DNA of 64,000 bases, taken from NCBI RefSeq assembly GCF_020991275.1, contig NZ_JAJLQY010000004.1:434001-498000 (forward strand), written 5' to 3'. The DNA comes from Actinocorallia sp. API 0066 (GTDB lineage: Bacteria > Actinomycetota > Actinomycetes > Streptosporangiales > Streptosporangiaceae). A model generated the notes under the pieces. That model saw only the letters and a list, made by a program, of their open reading frames with translations. It made no database searches and was not told the DNA's origin. The translations under genes were made by a program, and so were the position numbers. Positions within the stretch are counted from its first letter, which is position 1; every line of letters begins with the position of its first letter. Of the stretch, positions 55,982-64,000 are shown one piece after another.

Positions 55982-56950
55982 GTGATCGTCGACTCCGCGA
56001 TATACCGCGACGGGTTCCGGGAGAGCCCCGCCGGGGACGTCGCCACCGCGCTCGCCTCCGTCCGGGACGACCCGGGGGCGTTCCTGTGGATCGGGCTGCA
56101 CGACCCGGCGCCCGCCGAGTTCGACGAGGTGGCGCGGGAACTGCGGCTGCACCCCCTGGCCATCGAGGACGCCACCGAGGGCGACCAGCGGCCCAAGCTC
56201 GAACAGTACGACGACGCGTTCTTCATGGTCGTGAAGACCGTCTCCTACACGCGGCCCACCGAGGTGACGGTCGGCGAGATCATGCTGTTCGTCGGCGCCG
56301 ACTACGTGGTGACGGTCAGGTACGGCGCGGCCAACCCGCTGAAGGCGGCCCGCGCGAGGCTGGAGGACGATCCGAAGCTCCTGTGCGAGGGTCCGGGAGC
56401 CGTCCTGTACACGGTTCTCGATGAGATCGCCGACACCTACGACGTCGTCGCGCACCAGATCGAAGCCGACATCATGGACCTGGAGCGCCGGATCTTCACC
56501 CGCAGGGGCGGCGACCACACCGAGGACATCTACACGCTCAAACGCGAGATGCTCGAGTTCCGCACCGCCGAGGACCCGCTCCTGCCCGTCATGCAGGAGC
56601 TCGTCAAGGGCAGGGTGCGGCTGTGCGCGGACCTCGCCGACAGGTTCCGCGACGTGCAGGACCACCTGCTGCGGATGGACCAGCAGGTCGACGCGCACAA
56701 CGAGCTCATCACCAGCGTGCTCACCGCGCACCTGGCGCTGCTCGGCAGGCAGCAGAACGAGGACGTCCGGAAGATCTCGGCGTGGGCGGCGATCCTGGCG
56801 CTGCCGACGATGATCGCCGGGATCTACGGCATGAACTTCGAGCACATGCCGGAGCTGGAGTGGAGGTTCGGGTACCCGCTGGCCGTCGCCGTCATGGTCG
56901 GCGCGTGCTTCCTCCTGCACCGCAGGTTCAAGCGCAGCGGCTGGCTGTAG
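55982..56950 (+). CDS. corA: CorA-family magnesium/divalent cation channel
   Basis: 322 aa from the GTG at 55982 (GATACT lies 6 bases upstream, so possibly leaderless). Large cytoplasmic N-terminal alpha/beta domain (VTVGEIMLFVGADYVVTVRY), a long helix, and two C-terminal membrane helices; the YGMN signature (GMN at 283-285) closes the pore. A pentamer carries Mg2+ or Co2+ into the cell. It ends 4 bases before the convergent SDR gene, leaving no space for a terminator. Confidence 0.92.
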   Translation: MIVDSAIYRDGFRESPAGDVATALASVRDDPGAFLWIGLHDPAPAEFDEVARELRLHPLAIEDATEGDQRPKLEQYDDAFFMVVKTVSYTRPTEVTVGEIMLFVGADYVVTVRYGAANPLKAARARLEDDPKLLCEGPGAVLYTVLDEIADTYDVVAHQIEADIMDLERRIFTRRGGDHTEDIYTLKREMLEFRTAEDPLLPVMQELVKGRVRLCADLADRFRDVQDHLLRMDQQVDAHNELITSVLTAHLALLGRQQNEDVRKISAWAAILALPTMIAGIYGMNFEHMPELEWRFGYPLAVAVMVGACFLLHRRFKRSGWL

Positions 56951-56954
56951 CGGC

Positions 56955-57740
56955 TCACATCGGCGCGGGGCGGCGCGGGTGCACGATCGCGTCCGTGCCG
57001 CCGTCGGCGACCACGACGGAGCCGACGAGCAGCGACGCCGCGTCCGACAGCAGGAACGCGACGAGCGCGGCGACCTCCTCGGGCCTGCCGGGACGGCCGA
57101 GGGCGGTCGGGTAGGCGTCGGCGAACACGCCGAGCACGGGGTCGGCGCGCAGCGCGTCGGTCATGGCGGTGGCGATGAGGCCGGGCGCGACCGCGTTCAG
57201 CCGGACGCCCGCGCCGATCCACCGCGCGGTGACGGCCTCGCGGCGCAGCCAGTACGCCAGGGCGGCCTTGGTCGCCGGGTAGACCTGGACGGCGTCCACA
57301 CCTTCGACGGCGGCCCGTGCGGCGTCCTCGTCGCCGTCCAGGCACGCCCGCGCGACGTCCACGGGCCAGCCCGGCTGGCAGGTGACGGAGTTGGACGACA
57401 GCAGCACCACCGACGCGCCGCCCGCCGCCGCGAGTTCCGAGCGCAGCCCCTCGACGAGCCCGACCGCGCCGAAGTGGTTGACGGACACGACGAGCGCCGG
57501 GTCCACGCCGGTGAGGCCCGCGACGCCCGCGCACGGGACGAGGCCGTGCACGACGCCCGTCCGCGCCCGCACGCCCGCGACGGCGGCGGCGCGGCCCTCG
57601 GGCGTCGCCAGGTCCGCGACGACGTCGGCGTCGCGCAGGTCCACGGTGATGACGGTGTCGCCGTCCGCGCGCAGCCGGGCGGTGGTCGCCGCGCCGATGC
57701 CGGACGCCGCGCCGCTCACCACCACCGTGCGCGCGCTCAC
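56955..57740 (-). CDS. Short-chain dehydrogenase/reductase
   Basis: 261 aa from the GTG at 57740 in a GTGA overlap. Rossmann motif VVVSGAASGIGAAT (TGxxxGxG type), a D in VDLRDAD for NAD preference, catalytic Ser in LLSSNSVTC and YPATK as the YxxxK pair. It resembles 3-alpha-hydroxysteroid/carbonyl reductases; the substrate is not known. It is read with the small membrane-protein gene before it. Confidence 0.88.
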   Translation of the reverse strand: MSARTVVVSGAASGIGAATTARLRADGDTVITVDLRDADVVADLATPEGRAAAVAGVRARTGVVHGLVPCAGVAGLTGVDPALVVSVNHFGAVGLVEGLRSELAAAGGASVVLLSSNSVTCQPGWPVDVARACLDGDEDAARAAVEGVDAVQVYPATKAALAYWLRREAVTARWIGAGVRLNAVAPGLIATAMTDALRADPVLGVFADAYPTALGRPGRPEEVAALVAFLLSDAASLLVGSVVVADGGTDAIVHPRRPAPM

Positions 57741-58294
57741 TCGGCGACCAGCCGGGGCTCGTAGGGCGCCAGCAGCGCGGGCCACAGATAGGCGGCGGCG
57801 TCCGGGCCGAGCCGGGTACGGATCCGTTCGATCGTGCCGCGCGTCGGCAGCGCCAGCGTCACCACGAGCGGGTAGCCGCACACGAACGCGAGCGCCATCG
57901 GCGCGAAGGAGTCGGCGGCCATCGCGAGCGGCAGCCCGGCCAGCACGACGCCCTCGGTGAGCGCGAACCGCAGGAACAGGGCGCCGCGGAACGCCTCCGA
58001 CACCCGCTGCGCCGCGCGTCGCGGGTCGTGGGTCGGCGGGAGCGGCAGCGGGAGGCGCGCGGCGAGCCACAGCGCGACGAGCGCGAGGACGGGCACCGCG
58101 GCGGCCGACCACAGCGGCGGCGTGTCCAGCGTGTGCGTCTCGATCCTGATGATGAACGGCGACAGCGCGAGCACCACCACCGGCACCGCGCTGAGCAGGA
58201 GGAACGACCGGCGCAGGCGTCCGAGCATGGACGGTGTGCGCAACGAGGCGAGGTACCCCGGGTCGTCCTGCGGGCCGACGGTGTGATCAACCAC
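57737..58294 (-). CDS. Small membrane protein of unknown function
   Basis: 185 aa from the GTG at 58294 (leaderless -10 box TACCCT 6 bases upstream). Two membrane helices near the N-terminus (about residues 33-52 and 65-85) and a third at 115-145. Not recognised. Translationally coupled to the SDR gene. Confidence 0.7.
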   Translation of the reverse strand: MVDHTVGPQDDPGYLASLRTPSMLGRLRRSFLLLSAVPVVVLALSPFIIRIETHTLDTPPLWSAAAVPVLALVALWLAARLPLPLPPTHDPRRAAQRVSEAFRGALFLRFALTEGVVLAGLPLAMAADSFAPMALAFVCGYPLVVTLALPTRGTIERIRTRLGPDAAAYLWPALLAPYEPRLVAE

Positions 58295-58300
58295 AGCCGA

Positions 58301-58306
58301 AGGGTA
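58301..58306 (-). promoter_or_regulatory. -10 box TACCCT, predicted leaderless start
   Basis: TACCCT lies 6 bases before the GTG at 58294. Confidence 0.45.
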
Positions 58307-58420
58307 GCCTGTGACGGGCGATACCGACAGACACCGGGCGCAACGGACACGCGGGCCCGAGGTGCGCACGGGCACACTCCCCCCGTCGGTGTCAGCGGGA
58401 CGCTATAGCCTTGAGGACTC

Positions 58421-59359
58421 ATGGAGCATCGTCAGCTGGGCCGCAGCGGGCTCATGGTGTCCCGCCTGGGGCTCGGCACCATGACGTGGGGCGAGGGCAC
58501 CGACCCCACCGAGGCGGCCGGGCAGCTCAGGGCGTTCGTCGCCGCGGGCGGCACCCTCGTCGACACCGCCGACGTGTACTGCGACGGGCGCAGCGAGCAG
58601 ATCCTCGGCAGCCTCCTCGGCTCCGTCGTGGACCGCCACGAACTCGTCCTGGCCACCAAGGCCGGGCTCACCCCGCACGGCTACGACTCCTCGCGCCGCC
58701 ACCTGCTGTCCGCGCTCGACCGCTCGCTGGACCGGCTCGGCGTCGACAACGTCGACCTGTGGCAGGTGCACGCGCACGACCCCAACACCCCGTACGAGGA
58801 GACGCTCGCCGCGCTCGACGAGGCGGTCTCCTCCGGGCGCACCCGGTACGTCGGCGTGTCCAACTACAACGGCTGGCAGCTCGCGACCGCCGCGACGTGG
58901 CAGCGGTCCTGGCCGACGCGCTGCCCCATCGTGTCCGACCAGGTGGAGTACTCGCTGCTCCAGCGCGACCCCGAACGCGAGGTGCTGCCCGCCGCGCTCG
59001 CCTGCGGCACGTCCGTCCTCGCGTGGTCGCCGCTCGGCCGCGGCGTGCTGACGGGCAAGTACCGGCTCGCGATCCCGGTGGACTCCCGCGCGGCGCGCGA
59101 CCGTCTGGAGGACTTCGTGGCACCGTATCTCGGCGAGCAGAGCGCCCGGATCGTCGAGTCCGTCGCCACCGCCGCCGATGGGCTCGGGACCACCGCGCTC
59201 GCGGTGGCGCTGGCCTGGGTCCGCGACCAGCCGGGCGTCGCCGCACCGCTCGTCGGCGCCCGCACCACCGTCCAGCTGAAAGCCGCGCTGGCCGCCGACG
59301 ACCTGACCCTGCCCGACGAGATCCGCGACGCCCTGGACGACGTATCCGATGTCCTCTGA
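58421..59359 (+). CDS. Aldo-keto reductase
   Basis: 312 aa. TIM barrel with the catalytic tetrad D48, Y53, K80 and H117 (VDTADVY, ATKAG, QVHAH). NADPH-binding turn LAWSPLGRGVLTGKY. It probably reduces aldehydes or ketones; the substrate is unknown. It overlaps the next gene by 11 bases, so the two are coupled. Confidence 0.92.
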   Translation: MEHRQLGRSGLMVSRLGLGTMTWGEGTDPTEAAGQLRAFVAAGGTLVDTADVYCDGRSEQILGSLLGSVVDRHELVLATKAGLTPHGYDSSRRHLLSALDRSLDRLGVDNVDLWQVHAHDPNTPYEETLAALDEAVSSGRTRYVGVSNYNGWQLATAATWQRSWPTRCPIVSDQVEYSLLQRDPEREVLPAALACGTSVLAWSPLGRGVLTGKYRLAIPVDSRAARDRLEDFVAPYLGEQSARIVESVATAADGLGTTALAVALAWVRDQPGVAAPLVGARTTVQLKAALAADDLTLPDEIRDALDDVSDVL

Positions 59360-60929
59360 CCTGCTCGGCCTGCCCGAGGCCCTCGCCGACCGCGCCCACG
59401 CCCACCTGGGCGGCGACGCCGCCGCGCTGCTGCGCGGCGACCCGTGGGAACTGCTGCGGGTGCCGGGCGTCACGCCCGCGCAGGCCGACGCGTTCGCCCG
59501 CGACGTCCTCACCGACCCCGACCCGCAGGACCCGCGGCGCGGCCGCGCGCTCGTCGCGCACCTGCTCGCCGAGGCGGCCCGGCGCGGCGACACCGCGCTT
59601 CCCGGCGCCGAGGTGGTGGCGGCGCTGCGCGGGCTGCGGATCGCCGACCCGTTCGCGGCGGTGAACGCGGCGCTCGACGAGGCGCGCGTCATGCTGTTCC
59701 TGGAGGAGCCGGATGTTCCGGACGACGCCGAGGAGCTGCCCGACCCGGAGGAGTGGCTGGCGCTCGCGCGGTACGGGCTGGCCGAGGAGACCGTCGCGGA
59801 GGGCGTCCAGCGGCTGTCGGCGACAGCCCCGCCGTTGGAGGCTTCGGCCGACGGGGAGGCGGCGCGGCAGGCGCTGTTCCACGGCGTCAGCGTCGTCACC
59901 GGGCCGCCCGACGGGGTGCTGGCGGAGCTCGCCGCGACCGGGGTGCCGCTCGCCGTCGCCGCCGTCACCGCGACGGCCGCCGCCGAGTATCCGGGCGCGG
60001 TGAGCCTGCACCGGCTCCTGGAGGCCCGTGAGGGCCACGGAGGGCTCGGCTACGCGCGCGGGGAGCAGTGGCCCCTGGACGCGGCGCTCGTGGCCGTGGT
60101 GGGCGCTGAGGCGCTCGACGTGGAGGCCGCAGCCGCGCTGGTCGAGGCGTGCCCGGACGGGGCGCATCTTGTGCTGTTCGGGGATGTCGATGGGCTCGCT
60201 TCGTTGCGGCCCGGTCGGGTGCTGGCGGATCTCGTCGCTTCGGGCGCGGTGCCGGTGACGGCCGTCGCGCCCTCGTCGGGGCCGCTTTCCGAGCTCGTGT
60301 CGGGGGTGCGGGGCGGGGGGCTGCCCGTGGTGGCCGCGCCGGACCGGGAGGTCGTCGTGGTGCCCGTCAAGGACGGCGCCGAGGCGGCGCACCGGGCCGG
60401 GCAACTGCTGACGGACTCGATTCCCCGGGCGCTCGGGATTCCTTCCGACTCGGTGCAGGTGCTCACCCCTGGGCTGGCCGGGACGGCGGCGTTCAACGCC
60501 TCGTTGAAGGCGGTCGTCAACCCTGGCGCCGGCGTGTGCGGCGGGTTCGACGTCGGGGACAGGGTGCTGGTGGCGGTGCCGCTGGAAGGCGCGCCCGCCG
60601 GCGAGACGGGCACCGTGACGGAGGCAGACGCTTCCGGGCTGACCGTGGCGTTCGTCGACGGGAAGGTCCGGGTGCCGCGCGCTCTCGTCGCCCGGCTGCG
60701 GCACGGATGGGCGATCCCGGTGCAGCAGGCGGCCGGTACGCGGTGGCCCGCTGTCGTCGCCGTCTTCCCCTCGGCGTCGGGGCTGTCGGGCGCGCTGCTG
60801 CTCACCGCGTTGACGCGGGCGCGGACGCACCTGTCGATCGTGACGGCCGCCGGGCCGGGGCTCACGCGGGCCGCCGCCGACCGGACGCCGCCCGCCCGCC
60901 GCACCCGCCTCGTCGGCCTCCTCACCTGA
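59349..60929 (+). CDS. RecD2-like helicase homologue that has lost its ATPase motifs
   Basis: 526 aa. The N-terminus carries a helix-hairpin-helix segment (about residues 30-60, LLRVPGVTPAQADAFARDVL). The rest aligns with RecD2 superfamily 1 helicases, but the ATP site is eroded: VTGPPDG (183-189) replaces the P-loop GGPGTGKT, LFGDVDGL (276-283) replaces Walker B GDxDQL, and the HKSQGSE loop is replaced by VQQAAGTRWP. Motif VI (LTALTRAR) and the C-terminal fold remain. It probably binds DNA or a partner without unwinding. Conservation of the frame argues that it is not a decaying pseudogene. Confidence 0.8.
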   Translation: MSSDLLGLPEALADRAHAHLGGDAAALLRGDPWELLRVPGVTPAQADAFARDVLTDPDPQDPRRGRALVAHLLAEAARRGDTALPGAEVVAALRGLRIADPFAAVNAALDEARVMLFLEEPDVPDDAEELPDPEEWLALARYGLAEETVAEGVQRLSATAPPLEASADGEAARQALFHGVSVVTGPPDGVLAELAATGVPLAVAAVTATAAAEYPGAVSLHRLLEAREGHGGLGYARGEQWPLDAALVAVVGAEALDVEAAAALVEACPDGAHLVLFGDVDGLASLRPGRVLADLVASGAVPVTAVAPSSGPLSELVSGVRGGGLPVVAAPDREVVVVPVKDGAEAAHRAGQLLTDSIPRALGIPSDSVQVLTPGLAGTAAFNASLKAVVNPGAGVCGGFDVGDRVLVAVPLEGAPAGETGTVTEADASGLTVAFVDGKVRVPRALVARLRHGWAIPVQQAAGTRWPAVVAVFPSASGLSGALLLTALTRARTHLSIVTAAGPGLTRAAADRTPPARRTRLVGLLT

Positions 60930-61089
60930 CGGGCCGTCCGCTGAGCCCGGCGGGGCCGGCGGGGTCGGCGGGTACCCGCGACAGAATCCGATTCGTTTTC
61001 TTGTTGCGCATACGTGACTTGGGCGCCGTCGATCCGTTAAATAAGGCGAAAGGGATCACTTTCTCCCACCCCGCCCCCCGAGGAGGAGC

Positions 61090-61704
61090 ATGCACCCCGG
61101 ACGACGTCCCTCCCGCCGTCTCGGCGCCGCGACCGTCCTTGTCTCGACAGGTGCCCTGCTCGTACTGTCGGCCACCCCCGCCGCCGCCGACGAGAAGGGC
61201 TGCGTCAAGGGCGTCGACCCCAAGACGACGATCGAGAACATCACCTGCCAGTGGAACAACAACGTCGAGCACATCAAAGACCAACTCGACACCCTCCAGG
61301 GCAAACCCCCCAAGGAGGAGCCCAAGCCGAAGCCCTCCCCCAGCATCAACAAGGGCAAAGCCGAAGAGCCCAAGCCCAAACCCAAAAAGCCCAAACCCGC
61401 CCCCCCGGCCCCTCCAACCCCCGCCTCCTCCCGAGTCCCCCTCCCCCAGTCCGCCTACACCGCCCCCCTCCCCGCCCCCACCACCCCCGACATCCTCCCC
61501 GAACCCCAGGTAGCCGAAGCCCCCACCACCACCCTGGCCCTCCCCCCCACCCACATCATCTCCCCCGCCTCCGCCACCACCCCCGCAGGCAACCCCACCC
61601 AGGCCCTCTGGACCGCCGCCGCCACCGCCGCCGTCACCACCCTCGTCATGGCCCACTTCACCATCCTGGGCGCCCACCTCCGCCGCCCCACCCCCCACCG
61701 CTGA
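61090..61704 (+). CDS. Exported Lys/Pro-rich protein with C-terminal membrane anchor
   Basis: 204 aa, GAGGAGG before the ATG. Signal peptide (RRPSRRLG then a hydrophobic core, cleavage after AAA near residue 34), a small Cys-containing region (GCVKGVDPKTTIENITC), a Pro/Lys/Glu run (about 75-110), a Pro/Thr/Ala-rich stalk and a C-terminal helix followed by RRPTPHR. It looks like a wall-spanning or wall-anchored surface protein; no enzyme domain is seen. The base composition of the last 300 bases is strongly C-skewed. Confidence 0.72.
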   Translation: MHPGRRPSRRLGAATVLVSTGALLVLSATPAAADEKGCVKGVDPKTTIENITCQWNNNVEHIKDQLDTLQGKPPKEEPKPKPSPSINKGKAEEPKPKPKKPKPAPPAPPTPASSRVPLPQSAYTAPLPAPTTPDILPEPQVAEAPTTTLALPPTHIISPASATTPAGNPTQALWTAAATAAVTTLVMAHFTILGAHLRRPTPHR

Positions 61705-61784
61705 CCCACCCGCCCCACACCCCCGACCCACCAGCCCAGCCCAGGCCCCAGCCGCCGGAGAGGCCGCGCAACACCCACAGATAA

Positions 61785-61810
61785 GGGCCCGGCCACGACA
61801 CCCCGGGCCC
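61785..61810. terminator. Bidirectional terminator between convergent genes
   Basis: Perfect 8-bp stem GGGCCCGG/CCGGGCCC with a 10-base loop, between the exported-protein gene and the GntR gene. Confidence 0.6.
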
Positions 61811-61829
61811 ACTCACCACCCATCGCGTG

Positions 61830-62582
61830 CTAGGTCAGTGGGTATTCGCCTGATAGCTCACGACCAGGACCGAGGTAGTCCCGCGCGTACTCGGTGACGT
61901 CGCCGTGCTGGTCCCAGTAGTAGTTCGTCATGGTCAGCACGACGTCACCCTCACCCACACCGAGGACCGGCGCCACCTCGCCCGGCACCGCCTCAACGGA
62001 CACCACGTCGCGGCGGTGGACCGCGCGGCGTTCCGTCCGTTCCTCGATGAGACCGAATGTCATCTTCGGCAGGGGATCCGTGGAGACGAGCTCCGGCGCG
62101 GCGGCCGCCAGTTCCCCGGGCAGCCACGAGGTCGAGACGGCCACCACGCCCTCGTCGTCCCGGTAGACACGCTCGCGCCGGATGACCGGCGTGCCCTCTT
62201 CGACGCCGAGGGCTTCGGCCACACCGGCCGGAGCCGGAACCAGTGACGCGCCGAGGATCTCCACCCGCTCACCGGCCCGGTAGCCGCTGCCCGTGGCACG
62301 CAGAAGCTGAAGCCGGTCAGGCCCGGTCGTCTGCCGCGCCGCGAGGGTCACGAAACTCCCCTGGGACGTGGACCTGACGAGCCCTTCACTCTGAAGCAGC
62401 TTCAGCGCCTTCGCCGCGGTCGCCGTAGCCACCGTCCAGTCCTGCGAAAGCCTGGCGACGGAAGGCAACTGCCGCCCCTCCTCCAGCCGCCCTTCCAGGA
62501 TCGCCTTCCGATAATGATCGGCGATCTGCAGATAGGGCGGCCGACTCCGCTCAATCCGAGGCGACACCACACTCCCCCTCAT
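61830..62582 (-). CDS. GntR-family regulator with UTRA ligand domain
   Basis: 250 aa from the ATG at 62582; a GTG at 62567 is an alternative because GGGGGAG lies just before it. GntR winged helix at residues about 15-80 (PPYLQIADHYRKAILEG and WTVATATAAKALKLLQSEG), then a UTRA domain (VIRRERVYRDDEGVVAVST) that binds a small ligand, perhaps a sugar phosphate. It is divergent from the 124-aa gene, and the four TACTAG cores that follow the start codon upstream are probably its operators, so it may repress itself and the neighbours. Confidence 0.9.
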   Translation of the reverse strand: MRGSVVSPRIERSRPPYLQIADHYRKAILEGRLEEGRQLPSVARLSQDWTVATATAAKALKLLQSEGLVRSTSQGSFVTLAARQTTGPDRLQLLRATGSGYRAGERVEILGASLVPAPAGVAEALGVEEGTPVIRRERVYRDDEGVVAVSTSWLPGELAAAAPELVSTDPLPKMTFGLIEERTERRAVHRRDVVSVEAVPGEVAPVLGVGEGDVVLTMTNYYWDQHGDVTEYARDYLGPGRELSGEYPLT

Positions 62583-62583
62583 C

Positions 62584-62685
62584 TACTAGCTCACATCCAC
62601 CCTACCCAGAAATCCCCCGTTGCCAACGCATACTAGCATGCGTAGAGTGTTGCATACTAGCTCGCGGCCCGCCAGCGGACTAGTA
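62584..62685. promoter_or_regulatory. Array of TACTAG motifs, candidate GntR operators
   Basis: TACTAG cores occur at 62584-62589, 62631-62636 (inside the near palindrome GCATACTAGCATGC) and 62655-62660 (GCATACTAGCTCGC), and inverted as CTAGTA at 62680-62685. The steps are 47, 24 and 25 bases, close to multiples of about 24. They fill the gap between the GntR gene and the 124-aa gene. Confidence 0.65.
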
Positions 62686-62746
62686 CGCCGAGTCGAGCGG
62701 GAATCGCTTCCCATCAGGGCATCGCGTCGATCTTCAGGAGGTTCAC

Positions 62747-63121
62747 ATGCAGGCCGACAACGCTGGCGGGAGGTTGCGCCCCGCGAACGCGAACCGTCCC
62801 GCCACCGTGTCGGGGCAGGAGGCTCAGGAGGCCGTGCGCCACCTGCAGTCCCTCGCCGACACGCTGAGTTCCTGCGGACTCCACACCCACGCCGAGTTCG
62901 TCGGCGAGCTTCCGACCCTCGTCGTCGCCAACCCCCGCAGCCCCGCCGCGGCGACGCTCTCCGGCGTCGCGCTCAACGAACGGATCTCCGCCAAGCGGCG
63001 AAACGGCTTCTGGACCTGGTGCTGGTCATGGGGCGACGAGGTCGCGCCCATCACCGAACCCGCGAAGGCCGCCGACCGTATCTGCCACGTACTGCACATG
63101 CCCACCCCGGATGAGACGTGA
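62747..63121 (+). CDS. Small protein of unknown function
   Basis: 124 aa, AGGAGG 6 bases before the ATG. Hydrophilic N-terminus (about 25 residues), a helix (EAQEAVRHLQSLADTLSSC), then a region ending KRRNGFWTWCWSWGDEVAP with four Trp in ten residues, and a short C-terminal helix. No signal peptide is seen and no function is known. It is close to the GntR operators and 11 bases before the epimerase gene, so all three probably form one regulated group. Confidence 0.75.
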   Translation: MQADNAGGRLRPANANRPATVSGQEAQEAVRHLQSLADTLSSCGLHTHAEFVGELPTLVVANPRSPAAATLSGVALNERISAKRRNGFWTWCWSWGDEVAPITEPAKAADRICHVLHMPTPDET

Positions 63122-63132
63122 AGGAGGGCATT

Positions 63133-64000
63133 GTGCCTCTGGATGAGCTGGCGGGTGCTCGGGTGCTGGTCACCGGTGCGGGAGGGCTGATCGGGTCGCG
63201 TCTGACGGCGCGGCTTCGGCAGGTCGGTGCGTTCCCGGTGTCGGTCTGCAAGTTCGACGCCTACCCGATCGCGGTCTACCTCGAACACTTCGGAATCTCG
63301 ACCGACGACCACGACTTCCACGTAGGGGACGTCGCGGAGCCGGGGCTGGTCCGGCGGGTGATGCGTGGCTGCGACTACGTGATCCACGCCGCCGCGCTGG
63401 CGGACGTGGCCGCATGCACGAGGCGGCCCTTCGACGCGATCAAGACGAACATCGTCGGCACACAACGAGTGCTGGAGGCCGCTGCCGCGACGGAGACCGT
63501 ACGGCGTGTCGTGTTCGTGTCGTCGGCCAGCGTCTACGGGAACCGGACCGCGCCGTCAGGAGAATTCTCCGAAGAGGCCGCGCTCGCGCCGCTGTCGGTA
63601 TATGGCTCAAGCAAAGCGTGGGGCGAGTTCCAGACGGCCGCCGTGCTCGCTGAGGCGGGCCTCTCGCACACGATCGTGCGCTACTTCTCTGTCTACGGCG
63701 AGCCGCAGACGGTCAAGGAGAACTCCCACTCCTGGGTCGTCGCCTGGTTCTGCATGCGGGCCTCCCTCGGACTGCCGCTCCAACTCAACGGAGGCGGCCA
63801 CCAGGTACGCGACTTCGTGCATGTAGACGACATCGCCGTGGGCACCTTGCGGGCATTGATCGCGCCAGCCGCCCACAACCAGACGATCAACATCGGTAGC
63901 GGGCGCGGGACCACGATCCGGGAAATCGCCGATCTCGTCCGTCTCCACTATCCGGATGTCCCGTTCGCCCACACGCCGCTCCCGCCCGGCGACCCTCTCG
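63133..64000 (+). CDS. NAD-dependent sugar epimerase/dehydratase (3' end cut off by window)
   Basis: 289 codons are visible from the GTG at 63133, with AAGGAGGG upstream; the frame is still open at 64000. Extended SDR: TGAGGLIG (glycines 15, 18, 21) for NAD, VSSASVYG with the catalytic Ser, Y157 and K161 in SVYGSSK, and QVRDFVHVDDIA further on. Full-length members have 310-330 residues, so only about 30 are missing. It changes a nucleotide-sugar, probably for a polysaccharide or natural product; the substrate is unknown. Confidence 0.9.
   Translation, partial: MPLDELAGARVLVTGAGGLIGSRLTARLRQVGAFPVSVCKFDAYPIAVYLEHFGISTDDHDFHVGDVAEPGLVRRVMRGCDYVIHAAALADVAACTRRPFDAIKTNIVGTQRVLEAAAATETVRRVVFVSSASVYGNRTAPSGEFSEEAALAPLSVYGSSKAWGEFQTAAVLAEAGLSHTIVRYFSVYGEPQTVKENSHSWVVAWFCMRASLGLPLQLNGGGHQVRDFVHVDDIAVGTLRALIAPAAHNQTINIGSGRGTTIREIADLVRLHYPDVPFAHTPLPPGDPL

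Overview
The window is high-GC actinobacterial chromosome. A complete Pup-proteasome locus (pafC, pafB, pafA, prcA, prcB, pup, dop, arc) and the mycothiol gene mshC fix the phylum. The style of the proteins and the neighbourhood (GntR/UTRA regulator, SCO1664-family protein, DUF3866, DUF3090) suggest a Streptomyces or Streptosporangiales/Actinomadura-like filamentous actinomycete; the genus is inference. No rRNA, tRNA, CRISPR array or insertion sequence was seen. The window opens inside pafC and closes inside an NAD-dependent epimerase gene.

Layout. 0-15 kb: proteasome region, almost all on the minus strand. pafB-pafC (WYL regulators), divergent DUF3866 gene, FKBP lipoprotein, pafA, prcB-prcA, a tandem endonuclease VII gene, pup (C-terminus GGE), dop, arc, trmI and a site-2 protease with CBS domains. 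15-22.6 kb: a RecB-like nuclease, a DnaQ-like exonuclease, an HdeD-like membrane protein, a MacB/FtsX-type ABC exporter and a NarL-type two-component pair. 22.7-35 kb: two complete five-gene oligopeptide ABC importer operons, head to tail, in the same gene order and with lipoproteins of equal length (583 aa each). 35.5-39.6 kb: small membrane protein, HAD phosphatase, universal stress protein, PAC2 protein and mshC. 39.7-53.1 kb: a polysaccharide island with six glycosyltransferase genes or more, a Wzx-type flippase, two secreted GH16 glycanases and a large DUF2206 membrane protein, most of them overlapping by 1-11 bases. 53.1-61 kb: NRDE protein, SCO1664-family kinase-like protein, DUF3090, histidine phosphatase, CorA, SDR, aldo-keto reductase and a RecD2-like protein that has lost its ATPase motifs. 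61-64 kb: a Lys/Pro-rich exported protein, a GntR regulator with a row of TACTAG operators, a small unknown protein and the truncated epimerase.

How the genes fit together. Pup is ligated to target lysines by PafA and removed by Dop; Arc unfolds pupylated proteins into the PrcA/PrcB barrel; PafB/PafC control the DNA-damage response. Hairpins after pup, dop, arc and prcA split the locus into short transcription units. At least fourteen genes carry a TANNNT -10 box 6-8 bases before the start codon, so they are predicted to be leaderless. The most unusual items are the duplicated endonuclease VII inside the proteasome locus, strong G-quadruplex motifs before prcB, the duplicated importer with conversion-like ATPase tracts, the polysaccharide island lying between mshC and its usual neighbours, and the RecD2 pseudoenzyme.
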